Counted from the stretch's first letter, positions 1 to 6,995 are shown. The stretch is DNA of 15,196 nucleotides from JBCCFK01 sp965262315 (GCA_965262315.1 CBDHFJ010000090.1:1-15196); one strand, 5' to 3'. Numbers and translations: made by a program. Notes: generated by a model from the letters alone, not told the origin.

Positions 1-98
1 GGTTCATGGCCATCGCCGACCCGGAGGCCTTGGCTGCCGAAGGCGAGCGCCGGCGCCGACGCCAGGCCGACGAGAAGGCCGCCGGCCAGACCCGGTAG
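1..98 (+). CDS. 3' end of an unidentified gene (partial)
   Basis: The frame is open from the window edge (first full codon at base 3) to a TAG at 96-98. It gives 31 residues rich in Ala, Glu and Arg, including a run of five arginines followed by a charged Lys/Glu/Gln tail. This looks like a soluble, helical, basic C-terminus. It is accepted as a probable real gene end because it runs toward the convergent rhomboid gene, whose stop lies 24 nt away, and because the neighbouring DNA is densely packed with genes. No family can be assigned from so little sequence. A chance open frame in GC-rich DNA is the alternative. Confidence 0.45.
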   Translation, partial: FMAIADPEALAAEGERRRRRQADEKAAGQTR

Positions 99-122
99 CC
101 CGCGATCCGACGCACGAACGAG

Positions 123-995
123 TCAGAACAGCGGGTCGGTCCAGGTGCCGGCCGCCGCCAGAGCGCCCAGGAAGCAGGCGAGCCCGATGACCACGATCGC
201 GCCCTCGATGGCACCGCGGGGCAAGCGTTGGCGCCGGGGCACCTCGTAGTTGAGCCAGCCGATCGCCAGGCCCACCACGAACCCACCCAGGTGGCCGCCC
301 ACCGAGATGTTGCTGATGCCGAGCGTCAGGGCGAAGTTGATGGCGAGCACCATGCCCAGCCCGCTGTCCCAGATCGAGATGCCCAGAGAACGCTGTGACA
401 TCACCGCGATGCCCAGGAGGCCGAAGATGGCGCCCGACGCGCCGGCGGTGAGCGCGACCGGGGTGGCGATCAGCGCACCCAGCGCACCGCCCAGGAGACA
501 GGCGACGTACGCCATCACGAACCTCACGCGACCCATGCTTCGCTCGAACGTGGGGCCGAAGACCCACAACGCATACATGTTGAACGCGATGTGGAACAGG
601 CCGTAGTGCAGGAAGCCCGACGTGATGATGCGCCACCACTCGCCTTCCGCGTCGATGAAGGGGCCGAACAGCGCACCGTCCACCAACAGACCGTCGCGGG
701 CCGCCGACCCGCTGGTGAAGCCGTCGCCCATCCCCACGCTCAGCAGGAACACGGCGACGTTGATGGCCAGCAGGACCTGGGTGACGATCGGTCGAGCCCC
801 GAACACCGAGCCGGCCGTGTGCACCTGCTGGCGCCCGGCCTTGGCGCACTCGGGGCAGTGGAAGCCCACCGATGCGGTGTTCATGCACGCCGGGCAGATG
901 TAGCGGTCACACCGCTGACACCGAACGCCCGCCTGGCGGTCGGGGTGGCGGTAACACGTGTTGGACTGTGGCGGAGCTGGGGGCGTGTCGGCCAT
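123..995 (-). CDS. Rhomboid family intramembrane serine protease with N-terminal Cys/His-rich domain
   Basis: This 290-residue polytopic membrane protein probably cleaves transmembrane substrates within the bilayer; the substrate cannot be read from sequence. The catalytic pair is Ser187 in GASG and His235 in GGHLGG. The oxyanion-side HxxxN motif is His135/Asn139. About six to seven hydrophobic segments lie between residues 68 and 285. Residues 14-50 hold C14, H17, C26, C29, C34, C37, H46, C47 and C50, a B-box-like zinc-binding pattern seen ahead of many actinobacterial rhomboids. The ATG at 995 was preferred to an upstream in-frame start (1046) because GGAGGG lies just before it and the protein then begins with a typical short disordered lead. 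It is divergent from the small membrane protein at 1081. The family call is firm; cytosolic placement of the zinc domain is inferred. Confidence 0.92.
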   Translation of the reverse strand: MADTPPAPPQSNTCYRHPDRQAGVRCQRCDRYICPACMNTASVGFHCPECAKAGRQQVHTAGSVFGARPIVTQVLLAINVAVFLLSVGMGDGFTSGSAARDGLLVDGALFGPFIDAEGEWWRIITSGFLHYGLFHIAFNMYALWVFGPTFERSMGRVRFVMAYVACLLGGALGALIATPVALTAGASGAIFGLLGIAVMSQRSLGISIWDSGLGMVLAINFALTLGISNISVGGHLGGFVVGLAIGWLNYEVPRRQRLPRGAIEGAIVVIGLACFLGALAAAGTWTDPLF

Positions 996-1068
996 GGTCC
1001 CTCCATTGTCGCAGCTCCGAAACCGGAACCGCGGGCCAGGCGGCACTGGGCGAGGTCGCGTGCCTCGG

Positions 1069-1074
1069 TATCAT
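1069..1074 (+). promoter_or_regulatory. Candidate -10 element of a leaderless transcript
   Basis: TATCAT matches the actinobacterial TAnnnT -10 consensus and stands exactly 6 nt before the GTG at 1081. Transcription would therefore begin at or next to the start codon. There is no Shine-Dalgarno-like purine run before that GTG, which fits leaderless translation. No convincing -35 hexamer is visible 16-18 nt upstream. Confidence 0.45.
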
Positions 1075-1080
1075 CGACAC

Positions 1081-1227
1081 GTGGCGATCGAGCGCGTGAT
1101 CCTGGCCCACCAGGGCGGATGGGACGAGATTCTCCTCGTCGCCGGACCGTTGGTGGTTCTGTGGCTCCTGCTGGTCATGGCGAACCGGCGCGCCCGGCGC
1201 CTCAACGAGGCCGACGACGCCGAGTAG
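1081..1227 (+). CDS. Small single-pass membrane protein, 48 residues
   Basis: The frame starts at GTG 1081 and ends at TAG 1225-1227. The predicted protein has a short amphipathic lead containing AHQGGWDE (residues 9-16), one hydrophobic segment of about 17 residues (17-33), then a basic stretch (NRRARR) and an acidic tail. By the positive-inside rule the C-terminus should be cytoplasmic. I do not recognise a named family. The clear membrane-segment architecture, the TATCAT 6 nt ahead and the hairpin after the stop argue that it is a real gene. The open frame continues upstream of 1081, but that part overlaps the rhomboid promoter region and start and looks non-coding. Confidence 0.65.
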   Translation: MAIERVILAHQGGWDEILLVAGPLVVLWLLLVMANRRARRLNEADDAE

Positions 1228-1261
1228 CCCGCGCCGACCACCACACCAGGCTCGTGCGTGC

Positions 1262-1278
1262 CCGGCGCCACGCGCCGG
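1262..1278. terminator. Hairpin between convergent genes (bidirectional terminator candidate)
   Basis: A perfect inverted repeat, CCGGCGC - CAC - GCGCCGG, has 7-bp arms and a 3-nt loop. It fills the 54-nt gap between the small membrane protein stop (1227) and the murA stop (1282-1284). It could end transcripts from both sides. There is no U-tract, which is common for actinobacterial terminators. Confidence 0.6.
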
Positions 1279-1281
1279 CCG

Positions 1282-2538
1282 TCAGGCGCGGACGCGTTCG
1301 ATGTCGGCGCCGAGGGCCTGGAGCTGGGGCACCAGGTCGGCGTAGCCGCGATCGATGTGGTGGGGCTCGTACACGGTCGTCTCGCCGTCGGCCCCCAGCG
1401 CAGCCACGACCAGCGCAGCGCCGGCGCGGATGTCGTGGGACTTCACCGGCGCCCCCGAGAGTTGGTCGGTGCCGCGGATCACCGCATGGTGGCCCTCGAC
1501 CCGGATGTCGGCACCCATGCGCACCAGCTCGTCGACGTAGCGGAAACGCCCGCTGAATACGTTGTCGGTGACGATGCTGACGCCCTCGGCCACCGTGAGC
1601 ATCGACACCAGGAACGGCTTGTAGTCGGTGGCCACACCGGGATACGGAAGCGTGGCCACGTCGACCGACCGCAGCCGGCGGTTGGCCATCGCCCACAAGC
1701 CGTCGGGATCGGTGGAGGTTCGCACACCCATCTCCCCCACCTTCTCGCACAACATGTCCATGTGATCCGGGCGAGCCCCGACCAGGGTGATCTCGCCCCC
1801 CGCCACGCCGACGGCGGCCAGGAACGTCGCGGCCTCGATGCGATCGGGCACGACCCGATGCTCGACCGAGTGCAACGCGTCCACGCCGTCGATGGTGATC
1901 GTGGGCGTGCCCGCGCCGAGGATCTGGGCCCCCATGCGGTTCAGGAAGGCCGCGAGATCGGCGATCTCGGGCTCCCGGGCAGCGTTCTCGATCACGGTGG
2001 TCCCCTTGGCCCGGACCGCCGCCATCATCACGTTCTCGGTGGCCCCCACACTCGGGAACTCGAGCATCACACGAGCACCGGTCATGTGGTCACCGCGGCC
2101 GTGGATGTAGCCGTGAGACGACTCGAAGGTGGCGCCGAGCATCTCCAACCCGCGCAGATGCATGTCGATCGGCCGGGGCCCGAAGTCGTCACCACCGGGC
2201 ATGGCCACCCGCGCTTCGCCACACGACGCCAGCAACGGGCCCAGCACCACGATGGATGCCCGCATCTGCTCCACCAGTTCGTACGGCGCCTCGGGGACGA
2301 TCTCGTCCGGCCGCACGATCTCCAGTTCGCCGTCGGCGGGCTCGGTCACGGTCAGGCCGATGGCCCGCAGGACATCCGCCATGATGTGCACGTCGGTGAT
2401 GCCGGGCACGTTGGTGAGCCGATAGGTGCCGGGCGCCAACACCGTGGCGGCCATCAGCTTCAGGACCGAGTTCTTGGCCCCATTGATCTGCACCCGGCCC
2501 TCCAACGGGCCGCTGCGGCGAACGATGATCCGGTCCAC
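1282..2538 (-). CDS. murA: UDP-N-acetylglucosamine 1-carboxyvinyltransferase (MurA)
   Basis: The enzyme transfers enolpyruvate from PEP to UDP-GlcNAc, the first committed step of peptidoglycan synthesis in the cytosol. At 418 residues it is the usual length. Visible landmarks are Lys22 in GAKNS (substrate binding), the active-site loop PGGDDFGPRPID at 114-125, Asp305 in the GVATD segment (general base), and the EPSP-synthase-like repeats with DIRAGAALV at 369-377. The loop residue that is Cys115 in E. coli is Asp117 here, the change that makes the mycobacterial and chlamydial enzymes insensitive to fosfomycin. The start is GTG at 2538 with GGAGG 4 nt upstream. It is divergent from the MFS gene and converges on the small membrane protein across a hairpin. 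Confidence 0.96.
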   Translation of the reverse strand: MDRIIVRRSGPLEGRVQINGAKNSVLKLMAATVLAPGTYRLTNVPGITDVHIMADVLRAIGLTVTEPADGELEIVRPDEIVPEAPYELVEQMRASIVVLGPLLASCGEARVAMPGGDDFGPRPIDMHLRGLEMLGATFESSHGYIHGRGDHMTGARVMLEFPSVGATENVMMAAVRAKGTTVIENAAREPEIADLAAFLNRMGAQILGAGTPTITIDGVDALHSVEHRVVPDRIEAATFLAAVGVAGGEITLVGARPDHMDMLCEKVGEMGVRTSTDPDGLWAMANRRLRSVDVATLPYPGVATDYKPFLVSMLTVAEGVSIVTDNVFSGRFRYVDELVRMGADIRVEGHHAVIRGTDQLSGAPVKSHDIRAGAALVVAALGADGETTVYEPHHIDRGYADLVPQLQALGADIERVRA

Positions 2539-2565
2539 GAAACCTCCGATTGCCTCGCCTCTCAG

Positions 2566-2571
2566 TATGCT
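2566..2571 (+). promoter_or_regulatory. Candidate -10 element upstream of the transporter gene
   Basis: TATGCT fits TAnnnT and lies in the divergent murA/MFS gap. A GTG follows after exactly 6 nt (2578), the same geometry as the candidate leaderless promoter at 1069. That GTG opens a 13-codon frame ending at 2619 and not the transporter frame. The element may therefore simply set the transporter's 5' end near 2578. On the opposite strand the same bases read CATACT, so a murA promoter could overlap. No -35 is evident. Confidence 0.25.
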
Positions 2572-2630
2572 CCCGCCGTGCTGTCGAACGGCGTTTTCTC
2601 GAGCCTCCGGGTCTCCTGACCCGATCGCCC

Positions 2631-4163
2631 GTGGCCTCCGTCACCACGGTCGCAACATGCGACCCAGACGCCGCAGCGGCCCGTCGGGTTCCACGCGACT
2701 GCGTCCTGGTCCTCGAGTCCGACGCCGGCGATGGGCGGTTCACCGCCACCGAAGGCCCGTTCGACCGCTACGAACGGCGTCTCAGCGAGCGTGTCCTCCC
2801 GGACGGGCAGGTGGAGGTCACCGAGACCGTGGACTTCCGCGTCGCCGCGCCGATGTGGCGCCCCCTGCTGACCTGGCCCATGCGGCGGGCCCTCGCCCAG
2901 CGTCGCACCGACATCCCCTGGTGGGCGCCGCCGGACCGTTTCGATGCCCACACGGCCCGAACGATCAGCCTGCTGTGCGTCGGCATGATCGTGACCGGCT
3001 ACCTCGGTGGCATCATCGGCCAGACGGCCACCTTCGCCTCTGACGAGTTCGGTACGTCCGACCGCGCCCAGGGTTTCCTCTTCGCCGCCGTCCGGCTCGG
3101 CACGCTGCTGACGCTGGTGATCACCACCCTGGCCGACCACCACGGGCGTCGTCGGATGCTCTTGATCGCGATGACGGTCGGCTGCTCGGTGACCCTGCTC
3201 GGTGCGGGCTCGACCGGGCTGTGGACATTGGGCAGCAGCCAGGCCGTCGCCCGCGGCATGGCGACGGCGATCTCGATCCTGATCGGGATCATGGCGGCCG
3301 AGGCGGCACCGCGGAACTCGCGTGCCTACGTGGCATCGGTCCTCAGTCTCACCGCCGGCCTCGGCGCCGGCATGGTCGTGTGGTTCCTGCCCGTCGCCGA
3401 CGTCGGCATCCGGGCCTGGCGGCTGCTGTACCTGCTGCCGGCAGTCGGCCTCCCGGTGACCTGGTGGCTCGCGCGCCACCTGCGCGAGACATCGCGGTTC
3501 GAACAATTCCAGGCCGACGGGGACACCGAGCAGGATCGAAGCGCGATGCTCGGCCGCCGGCTCGTGCTCATCGCAGCCGTCGGCTTCCTCATCCTGTTGT
3601 TCGCAGCGCCGGCGTCGCAGTTCCGCAACGACTTCCTGCGCGACGAACGCGGGTTCAGCGCGGCCCAGGTGAGCCTCTTCGTCGTGGTGACCAACACCCC
3701 GGTCGGCATCGGTGTGGCCATCGCCGGGAAGCTCGCGGATCGCCGAGGGCGGCGACCGATCGGCGCGTTCGCCGTGTTCGGCGGCACCCTCCTCACGCTC
3801 GCGACGTACGCGATCGACGGTTGGGGCATGTGGACCGCCAGTGTCTTCGCCTCGATCATCGGATCGATGGCCGCCCCGGCCCTGGGCGTCTACAGCGCCG
3901 AGATGTTCGGCACCGCCCGACGGGGCCGGGCCAATGGCATCGTGTCGCTGGTGGGCCTGGGCGGCAGCGCGCTCGGTCTGCTCATCGTCGGCGATCTCTC
4001 CGAGCGCTTCGACAGTTTCGCCGCCGCGTTCGCCGTAGTGGCGGTGGCGCCCATGGTCGTCGTCGTGTTGGTGTTGACGTTGTTCCCCGAGACGGCCCAT
4101 CGTGAGCTCGAAGACATCAACCCCGGCGACCGCACACCGACCGGGACCGAAGGAGTGCCATGA
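2631..4163 (+). CDS. MFS transporter with a long N-terminal cytosolic extension
   Basis: From GTG 2631 the protein has 510 residues. Residues 1-110 are hydrophilic, with a Tyr-Glu-Arg-Arg segment near 47-50 and the marker PWWAPPDRF at 96-104. Twelve hydrophobic segments follow, from about 111 to 484. MFS motif A-like loops occur twice: LADHHGRRR (167-175) after TM2 and LADRRGRRP (368-376) after TM8. The end, FPETAHRELEDI, resembles the PETxGxxLEEI tail of the sugar-porter branch. The substrate is unknown; a sugar, organic acid or drug is possible. No strong Shine-Dalgarno precedes 2631. The frame stays open up to a TTG at 2550, so the start is the least certain part. The stop overlaps the next gene's ATG (ATGA), suggesting translational coupling. 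Confidence 0.85.
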   Translation: MASVTTVATCDPDAAAARRVPRDCVLVLESDAGDGRFTATEGPFDRYERRLSERVLPDGQVEVTETVDFRVAAPMWRPLLTWPMRRALAQRRTDIPWWAPPDRFDAHTARTISLLCVGMIVTGYLGGIIGQTATFASDEFGTSDRAQGFLFAAVRLGTLLTLVITTLADHHGRRRMLLIAMTVGCSVTLLGAGSTGLWTLGSSQAVARGMATAISILIGIMAAEAAPRNSRAYVASVLSLTAGLGAGMVVWFLPVADVGIRAWRLLYLLPAVGLPVTWWLARHLRETSRFEQFQADGDTEQDRSAMLGRRLVLIAAVGFLILLFAAPASQFRNDFLRDERGFSAAQVSLFVVVTNTPVGIGVAIAGKLADRRGRRPIGAFAVFGGTLLTLATYAIDGWGMWTASVFASIIGSMAAPALGVYSAEMFGTARRGRANGIVSLVGLGGSALGLLIVGDLSERFDSFAAAFAVVAVAPMVVVVLVLTLFPETAHRELEDINPGDRTPTGTEGVP

Positions 4164-4753
4164 CCGACCATGAGATCGGAGCCCTGTACGGAGCCGGCAG
4201 CCGAGCCCTCCAGGACACCTTCGACAGCCGCCGCCTCGCCGACCGACTCCAGGAGCTGACGATCCACGAGGAGCTCTCCGACGACGACATCGAGCTGATC
4301 GGGGCCCAGACCAGTGTGCTCGTGTCCTCGGTGGACGAGGCCGGTTGGCCCGACGTCTCCCACAAGGGCGGCGACCCCGGCTTCGTCCGTGTCCTCGACC
4401 GCCGCACTCTGGCGGTGCCCAGCTACGACGGGAACGGCATGTTCCGCACCCTCGGCAACGTGGCCGGCGACCCGCGACTGGCCATGCTCTTCGTCGACAG
4501 GGCCAGGCCGTGGCGGCTGCGTCTGCACGGGCTGGGGCGGGTCGAGGCCGGCGGCGAGCTCGTGGCCTCGTTCCACGGAGCCCAAGCGGTGCTGGTGGTG
4601 GAGATCAGACGGCTGTTCCCCAACTGTGGCCGCTACATCGACCAGGGCACCGGCCCGGCCCCGCACATCCCGCGGGTGGGCGAGGAAACCCCCGAGCCCG
4701 AGTGGAAGCAGATGGATCTGATCCGGCCGTACCTGCCCGGCCAGGACGCCTGA
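4160..4753 (+). CDS. Pyridoxamine 5'-phosphate oxidase-family (PPOX fold) flavoprotein
   Basis: This 197-residue soluble protein starts at an ATG sharing the ATGA with the MFS stop, with GGAG upstream. After a helical N-terminus (to about residue 45) comes a split-barrel flavin-binding fold: TSVLVSSVDEAGWPDVSHKGG (51-71), then a segment ending in PSYDGNGMFRTLGN (87-100) that should contact FMN, and RLFPNCGRYI (151-160), a signature of the PPOX subfamily that resembles heme-utilisation and stress flavoproteins more than true PdxH. PdxH substrate-binding residues are not evident, so a vitamin B6 role should not be assumed. Binding of FMN or F420 and reduction of a small molecule is inferred. 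Coupling to the transporter suggests the two act on one compound. Confidence 0.82.
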   Translation: MTDHEIGALYGAGSRALQDTFDSRRLADRLQELTIHEELSDDDIELIGAQTSVLVSSVDEAGWPDVSHKGGDPGFVRVLDRRTLAVPSYDGNGMFRTLGNVAGDPRLAMLFVDRARPWRLRLHGLGRVEAGGELVASFHGAQAVLVVEIRRLFPNCGRYIDQGTGPAPHIPRVGEETPEPEWKQMDLIRPYLPGQDA

Positions 4754-4759
4754 CGGCCC

Positions 4760-5326
4760 TCAGCGCCGAGCGCGAACCCAACGCGCCACCACGGCGACCA
4801 GCTCGTCGTCGTTCTTCTTGGGGTCGTGGCCGTCACCGACCAGCCAGTGCATGGCCACCGCGCCGCGAATGGTCGCCAGGTGCTCGTCCCACTCCGACGG
4901 GGCCCCGAACGGATCCCGGTCGCCGGACACGAACAGACACGGCACCTTCAGCGCCGGGAAGTGGTCCACACGAAGATTGTCGGGCTTGCCCGGTGGGTGC
5001 AGCGGGTAGCTCAACAGGATCAAGCCACGAGCGGGAAGGCCGTCGGCCACCGCCAGGGACGCGATGCGTCCCCCCATCGACCGTCCGCCGAGCAGGAGCC
5101 GTCGGGGCTCGGTGCCGAGCTCGTCCGCGATGGCGGCCACGGTCTCACCCAACTCCTCGACCAGCTTCGGCGCCCGCGGCGGCGGCCGTCGCGCCCCGAG
5201 CTCCCGGTACGCGAAGTTGACGCGGCGGACCGGGATCTCCAACACCTGCTCGAGCGCCAGGAAGTGGCGGTGGTCCCGGTTGCCGCCGGCGCCGTGGAAG
5301 AGGACGAGTCCCGCCGGCTTCACCAT
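4760..5326 (-). CDS. Small alpha/beta hydrolase (KANL3/Tex30-like, dienelactone hydrolase-like)
   Basis: This 188-residue cytosolic protein has the HGAGGNRDH oxyanion segment at 11-19, the nucleophile elbow GGRSMGGR with Ser83, the acid in SGDRDPFG (Asp138 most likely) and His167 in GDGHDPK. This is a complete catalytic triad in a minimal fold. It resembles the bacterial relatives of Tex30/KANL3, for which no substrate is established. The ATG at 5326 comes 2 nt after the J-domain gene's stop, with no clear Shine-Dalgarno, so translation is probably coupled. The frame is open further upstream, but that part lies inside the J-domain gene and is compositionally a shadow. The stop is only 6 nt from that of the convergent PPOX gene. 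Confidence 0.85.
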   Translation of the reverse strand: MVKPAGLVLFHGAGGNRDHRHFLALEQVLEIPVRRVNFAYRELGARRPPPRAPKLVEELGETVAAIADELGTEPRRLLLGGRSMGGRIASLAVADGLPARGLILLSYPLHPPGKPDNLRVDHFPALKVPCLFVSGDRDPFGAPSEWDEHLATIRGAVAMHWLVGDGHDPKKNDDELVAVVARWVRARR

Positions 5327-5328
5327 GG

Positions 5329-6048
5329 TCAGGCGCTGAGGAGGATCCGGCGGGCTTCGGTCAGATCCGCGATGCGCTGCGCCGGGTCGAAGTCCTCCTC
5401 GTCGTCGGAGGTGTCCGGGTGCGCGGTTCTGAGCAGCTCTCGGAAGCGCTGCTGGATCTCGTCCTTCGGTGGCTGGTTGCCCGCGCCCAGATCGAAACCC
5501 AGCGTTCCCATGGCCCATCCCACGGGGTCGCCCATCCCGGCATCACTGGCGAAGCCGTCGGCTCGCCCCGTCACATGGGCGATGAACTTGCCGTCGACCG
5601 GGCCTTGCCAACGCTCGGCCTTGCGCATCAGGTCCATGACGGGTGGCCGCTCCGCATACGCGAACTCACCGGCCGCATAGGCGGCAGCCAGCACGTACTG
5701 CTCGGGCGCGCCCCGGTTGACATGGAACACGAAACGGAGCCTGCCCTCATGGCGCTCGAGTCGATGGCGGCTTCGGGTCAGCCCCACCACGTCCTGTTGC
5801 AGGCGGTGACGGAGCTTGGGCTGCGCCACCCGGGCTCCGCGCTGGAGTTGGGTCAGCAACTCGAGGTATTCGTCGTGGAAGTCTCGGTCGACGTCGGGCA
5901 GGAAGCGCGCCACGATGCCCGCCAACAGCAGCCCGCCCGGACCCGGAGCGGGATCGATGGGCAGGTACCGCCGCCCGAGCGCCACCCGCCGCGTGGGCGC
6001 GATCGGGCGCGAGTGATGGATCTCGATCTCGGCGAGCGGCCTGGACAT
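5329..6048 (-). CDS. Protein with C-terminal DnaJ-like (J) domain
   Basis: The protein has 239 residues. Its C-terminus reads as a compact J-domain: LGFDLGAG at 183-190, helix II DEIQQRFRELLRTA at 196-209, the diagnostic HPD at 210-212, and helix III AQRIADLTEARRIL at 223-236. A J-domain at the very C-terminus is expected to stimulate an Hsp70 ATPase. The N-terminal 180 residues have no fold I recognise; they hold a basic, Arg-rich region (70-105) and a probable beta/alpha module, FVFHV to YAERPPVMDL (107-140). No glycine/phenylalanine linker or CxxCxGxG zinc domain is present, so this is a specialised type III-like J-protein and not DnaJ. The ATG at 6048 was chosen because the reading upstream becomes a low-quality shadow of the zinc-ribbon gene. 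Confidence 0.78.
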   Translation of the reverse strand: MSRPLAEIEIHHSRPIAPTRRVALGRRYLPIDPAPGPGGLLLAGIVARFLPDVDRDFHDEYLELLTQLQRGARVAQPKLRHRLQQDVVGLTRSRHRLERHEGRLRFVFHVNRGAPEQYVLAAAYAAGEFAYAERPPVMDLMRKAERWQGPVDGKFIAHVTGRADGFASDAGMGDPVGWAMGTLGFDLGAGNQPPKDEIQQRFRELLRTAHPDTSDDEEDFDPAQRIADLTEARRILLSA

Positions 6049-6115
6049 TGCGGCAACGGTACTTCGAGCCGTCGCCCGACGAGGTGTCGAACGCAGCGGC
6101 GCCCGACGACCGGTC

Positions 6116-6931
6116 CTACACGTACGTCTGGAGCATGTTGCGAAGGGTGCGGGCTTCGGCCTCGACCAGGTTGTCGTCGCCGGCGTCCTCGATGAGGGCC
6201 ACGAGGACCGCCGCCTGATCCAGGACGCCGCGCCACATCGGCGCCTCGTAGCCGAACGGCAACTTGAGGTCATGGGCGATCGCGGCGTTGTCCAGCAACC
6301 GACGCTGCGCTCGCAGGTCCCGGGTGTTGCGCCGCAACACGTCGGCCGCGACGAACAACTGCTCGACCACCTGGTGGGCATCGACACCTTCGACGCCCGG
6401 GCCGAACGAATCCGACGCCCGCATCGACTCCTGGATGGCCTCGATCCAGTCCCCGATCTCGTCCTCCATCTCGCTCGGGACCAGCAGGAAGCCGTTGCCC
6501 ATGAGCTCGTGCTCGACGCCCTCCTCGGTGAGCTTGGCCACGACCGCGGCATGGAGATCCTGGTTGCGGGCACCGAGATCGAACCCGAGCTGGCCGTCTT
6601 CGGACGCGACCCCGGACGTGGCGCTGGTGGACATGCCCTCGTCGATCTCCTCGACGAGGTCGTCCACCGCTTCTTCGTCGGACTCGCGGATCAGCAGGGT
6701 CGGGCCCTGCCAGGCGTGCGCGAGGTGCGCCCGGTACAGCGCCGTCTCGAGCGCAGCCCGAGCCGGTCCGTTCCACGCATGGAACTCATAGGCCAGATGC
6801 GAGTCGTCGTCCGCGCCCACCGCTTCCAACGGCATCGGCGGGTGATCGACCGTGGGCACACCACACTCGACACACTCCGCGACGTCCGGGGCGAAGTCGA
6901 GGCCGCACTGAAAGCACCAGACCGCGATCAT
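6116..6931 (-). CDS. Zinc-ribbon protein with two tandem repeat domains, function unknown
   Basis: This 271-residue soluble, acidic protein opens with a zinc ribbon, CFQCG at 6-10 and CVECG at 20-24 (C6, C9, C20, C23). Two copies of an approximately 50-residue unit follow, at about 48-98 and 116-168. Each has the pattern aromatic strand, helix ending near an 'L/V-x-H' turn, LLxx-E strand, then ExxVDxLI helix, which resembles small DUF2007-type signal-transducing modules. A helical C-terminal region (185-271) completes it. The ATG at 6931 was preferred to one at 6970 because GGAG (6938-6941) lies 6 nt upstream and the ribbon then sits at the N-terminus as usual. It probably heads a minus-strand group with the J-domain protein and hydrolase. 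No function is assigned. Confidence 0.75.
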   Translation of the reverse strand: MIAVWCFQCGLDFAPDVAECVECGVPTVDHPPMPLEAVGADDDSHLAYEFHAWNGPARAALETALYRAHLAHAWQGPTLLIRESDEEAVDDLVEEIDEGMSTSATSGVASEDGQLGFDLGARNQDLHAAVVAKLTEEGVEHELMGNGFLLVPSEMEDEIGDWIEAIQESMRASDSFGPGVEGVDAHQVVEQLFVAADVLRRNTRDLRAQRRLLDNAAIAHDLKLPFGYEAPMWRGVLDQAAVLVALIEDAGDDNLVEAEARTLRNMLQTYV

Positions 6932-6937
6932 GGCCGG

Positions 6938-6941
6938 CTCC
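6938..6941 (-). promoter_or_regulatory. Ribosome binding site that decides the zinc-ribbon start
   Basis: On the minus strand this is GGAG followed by 6 nt and ATG (6931). The alternative ATG at 6970 has no purine-rich sequence before it. Confidence 0.5.
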
Positions 6942-6995
6942 GAGCCGAACTGGATCCCATGGGTCACCATTCAAGCAGCTGCCGAGGGTGCCGAT

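Noticed and set aside
2562..4100. A 512-codon open frame on the minus strand opposite the MFS gene
   Set aside because: The product is a low-complexity Glu/His/Gly/Arg string, while the plus strand encodes a clear 12-segment transporter.
6049..6115. Weak CGTC-GCCC-GACG stem between the zinc-ribbon and J-domain genes
   Set aside because: A 4-bp stem is expected by chance in DNA this GC-rich.
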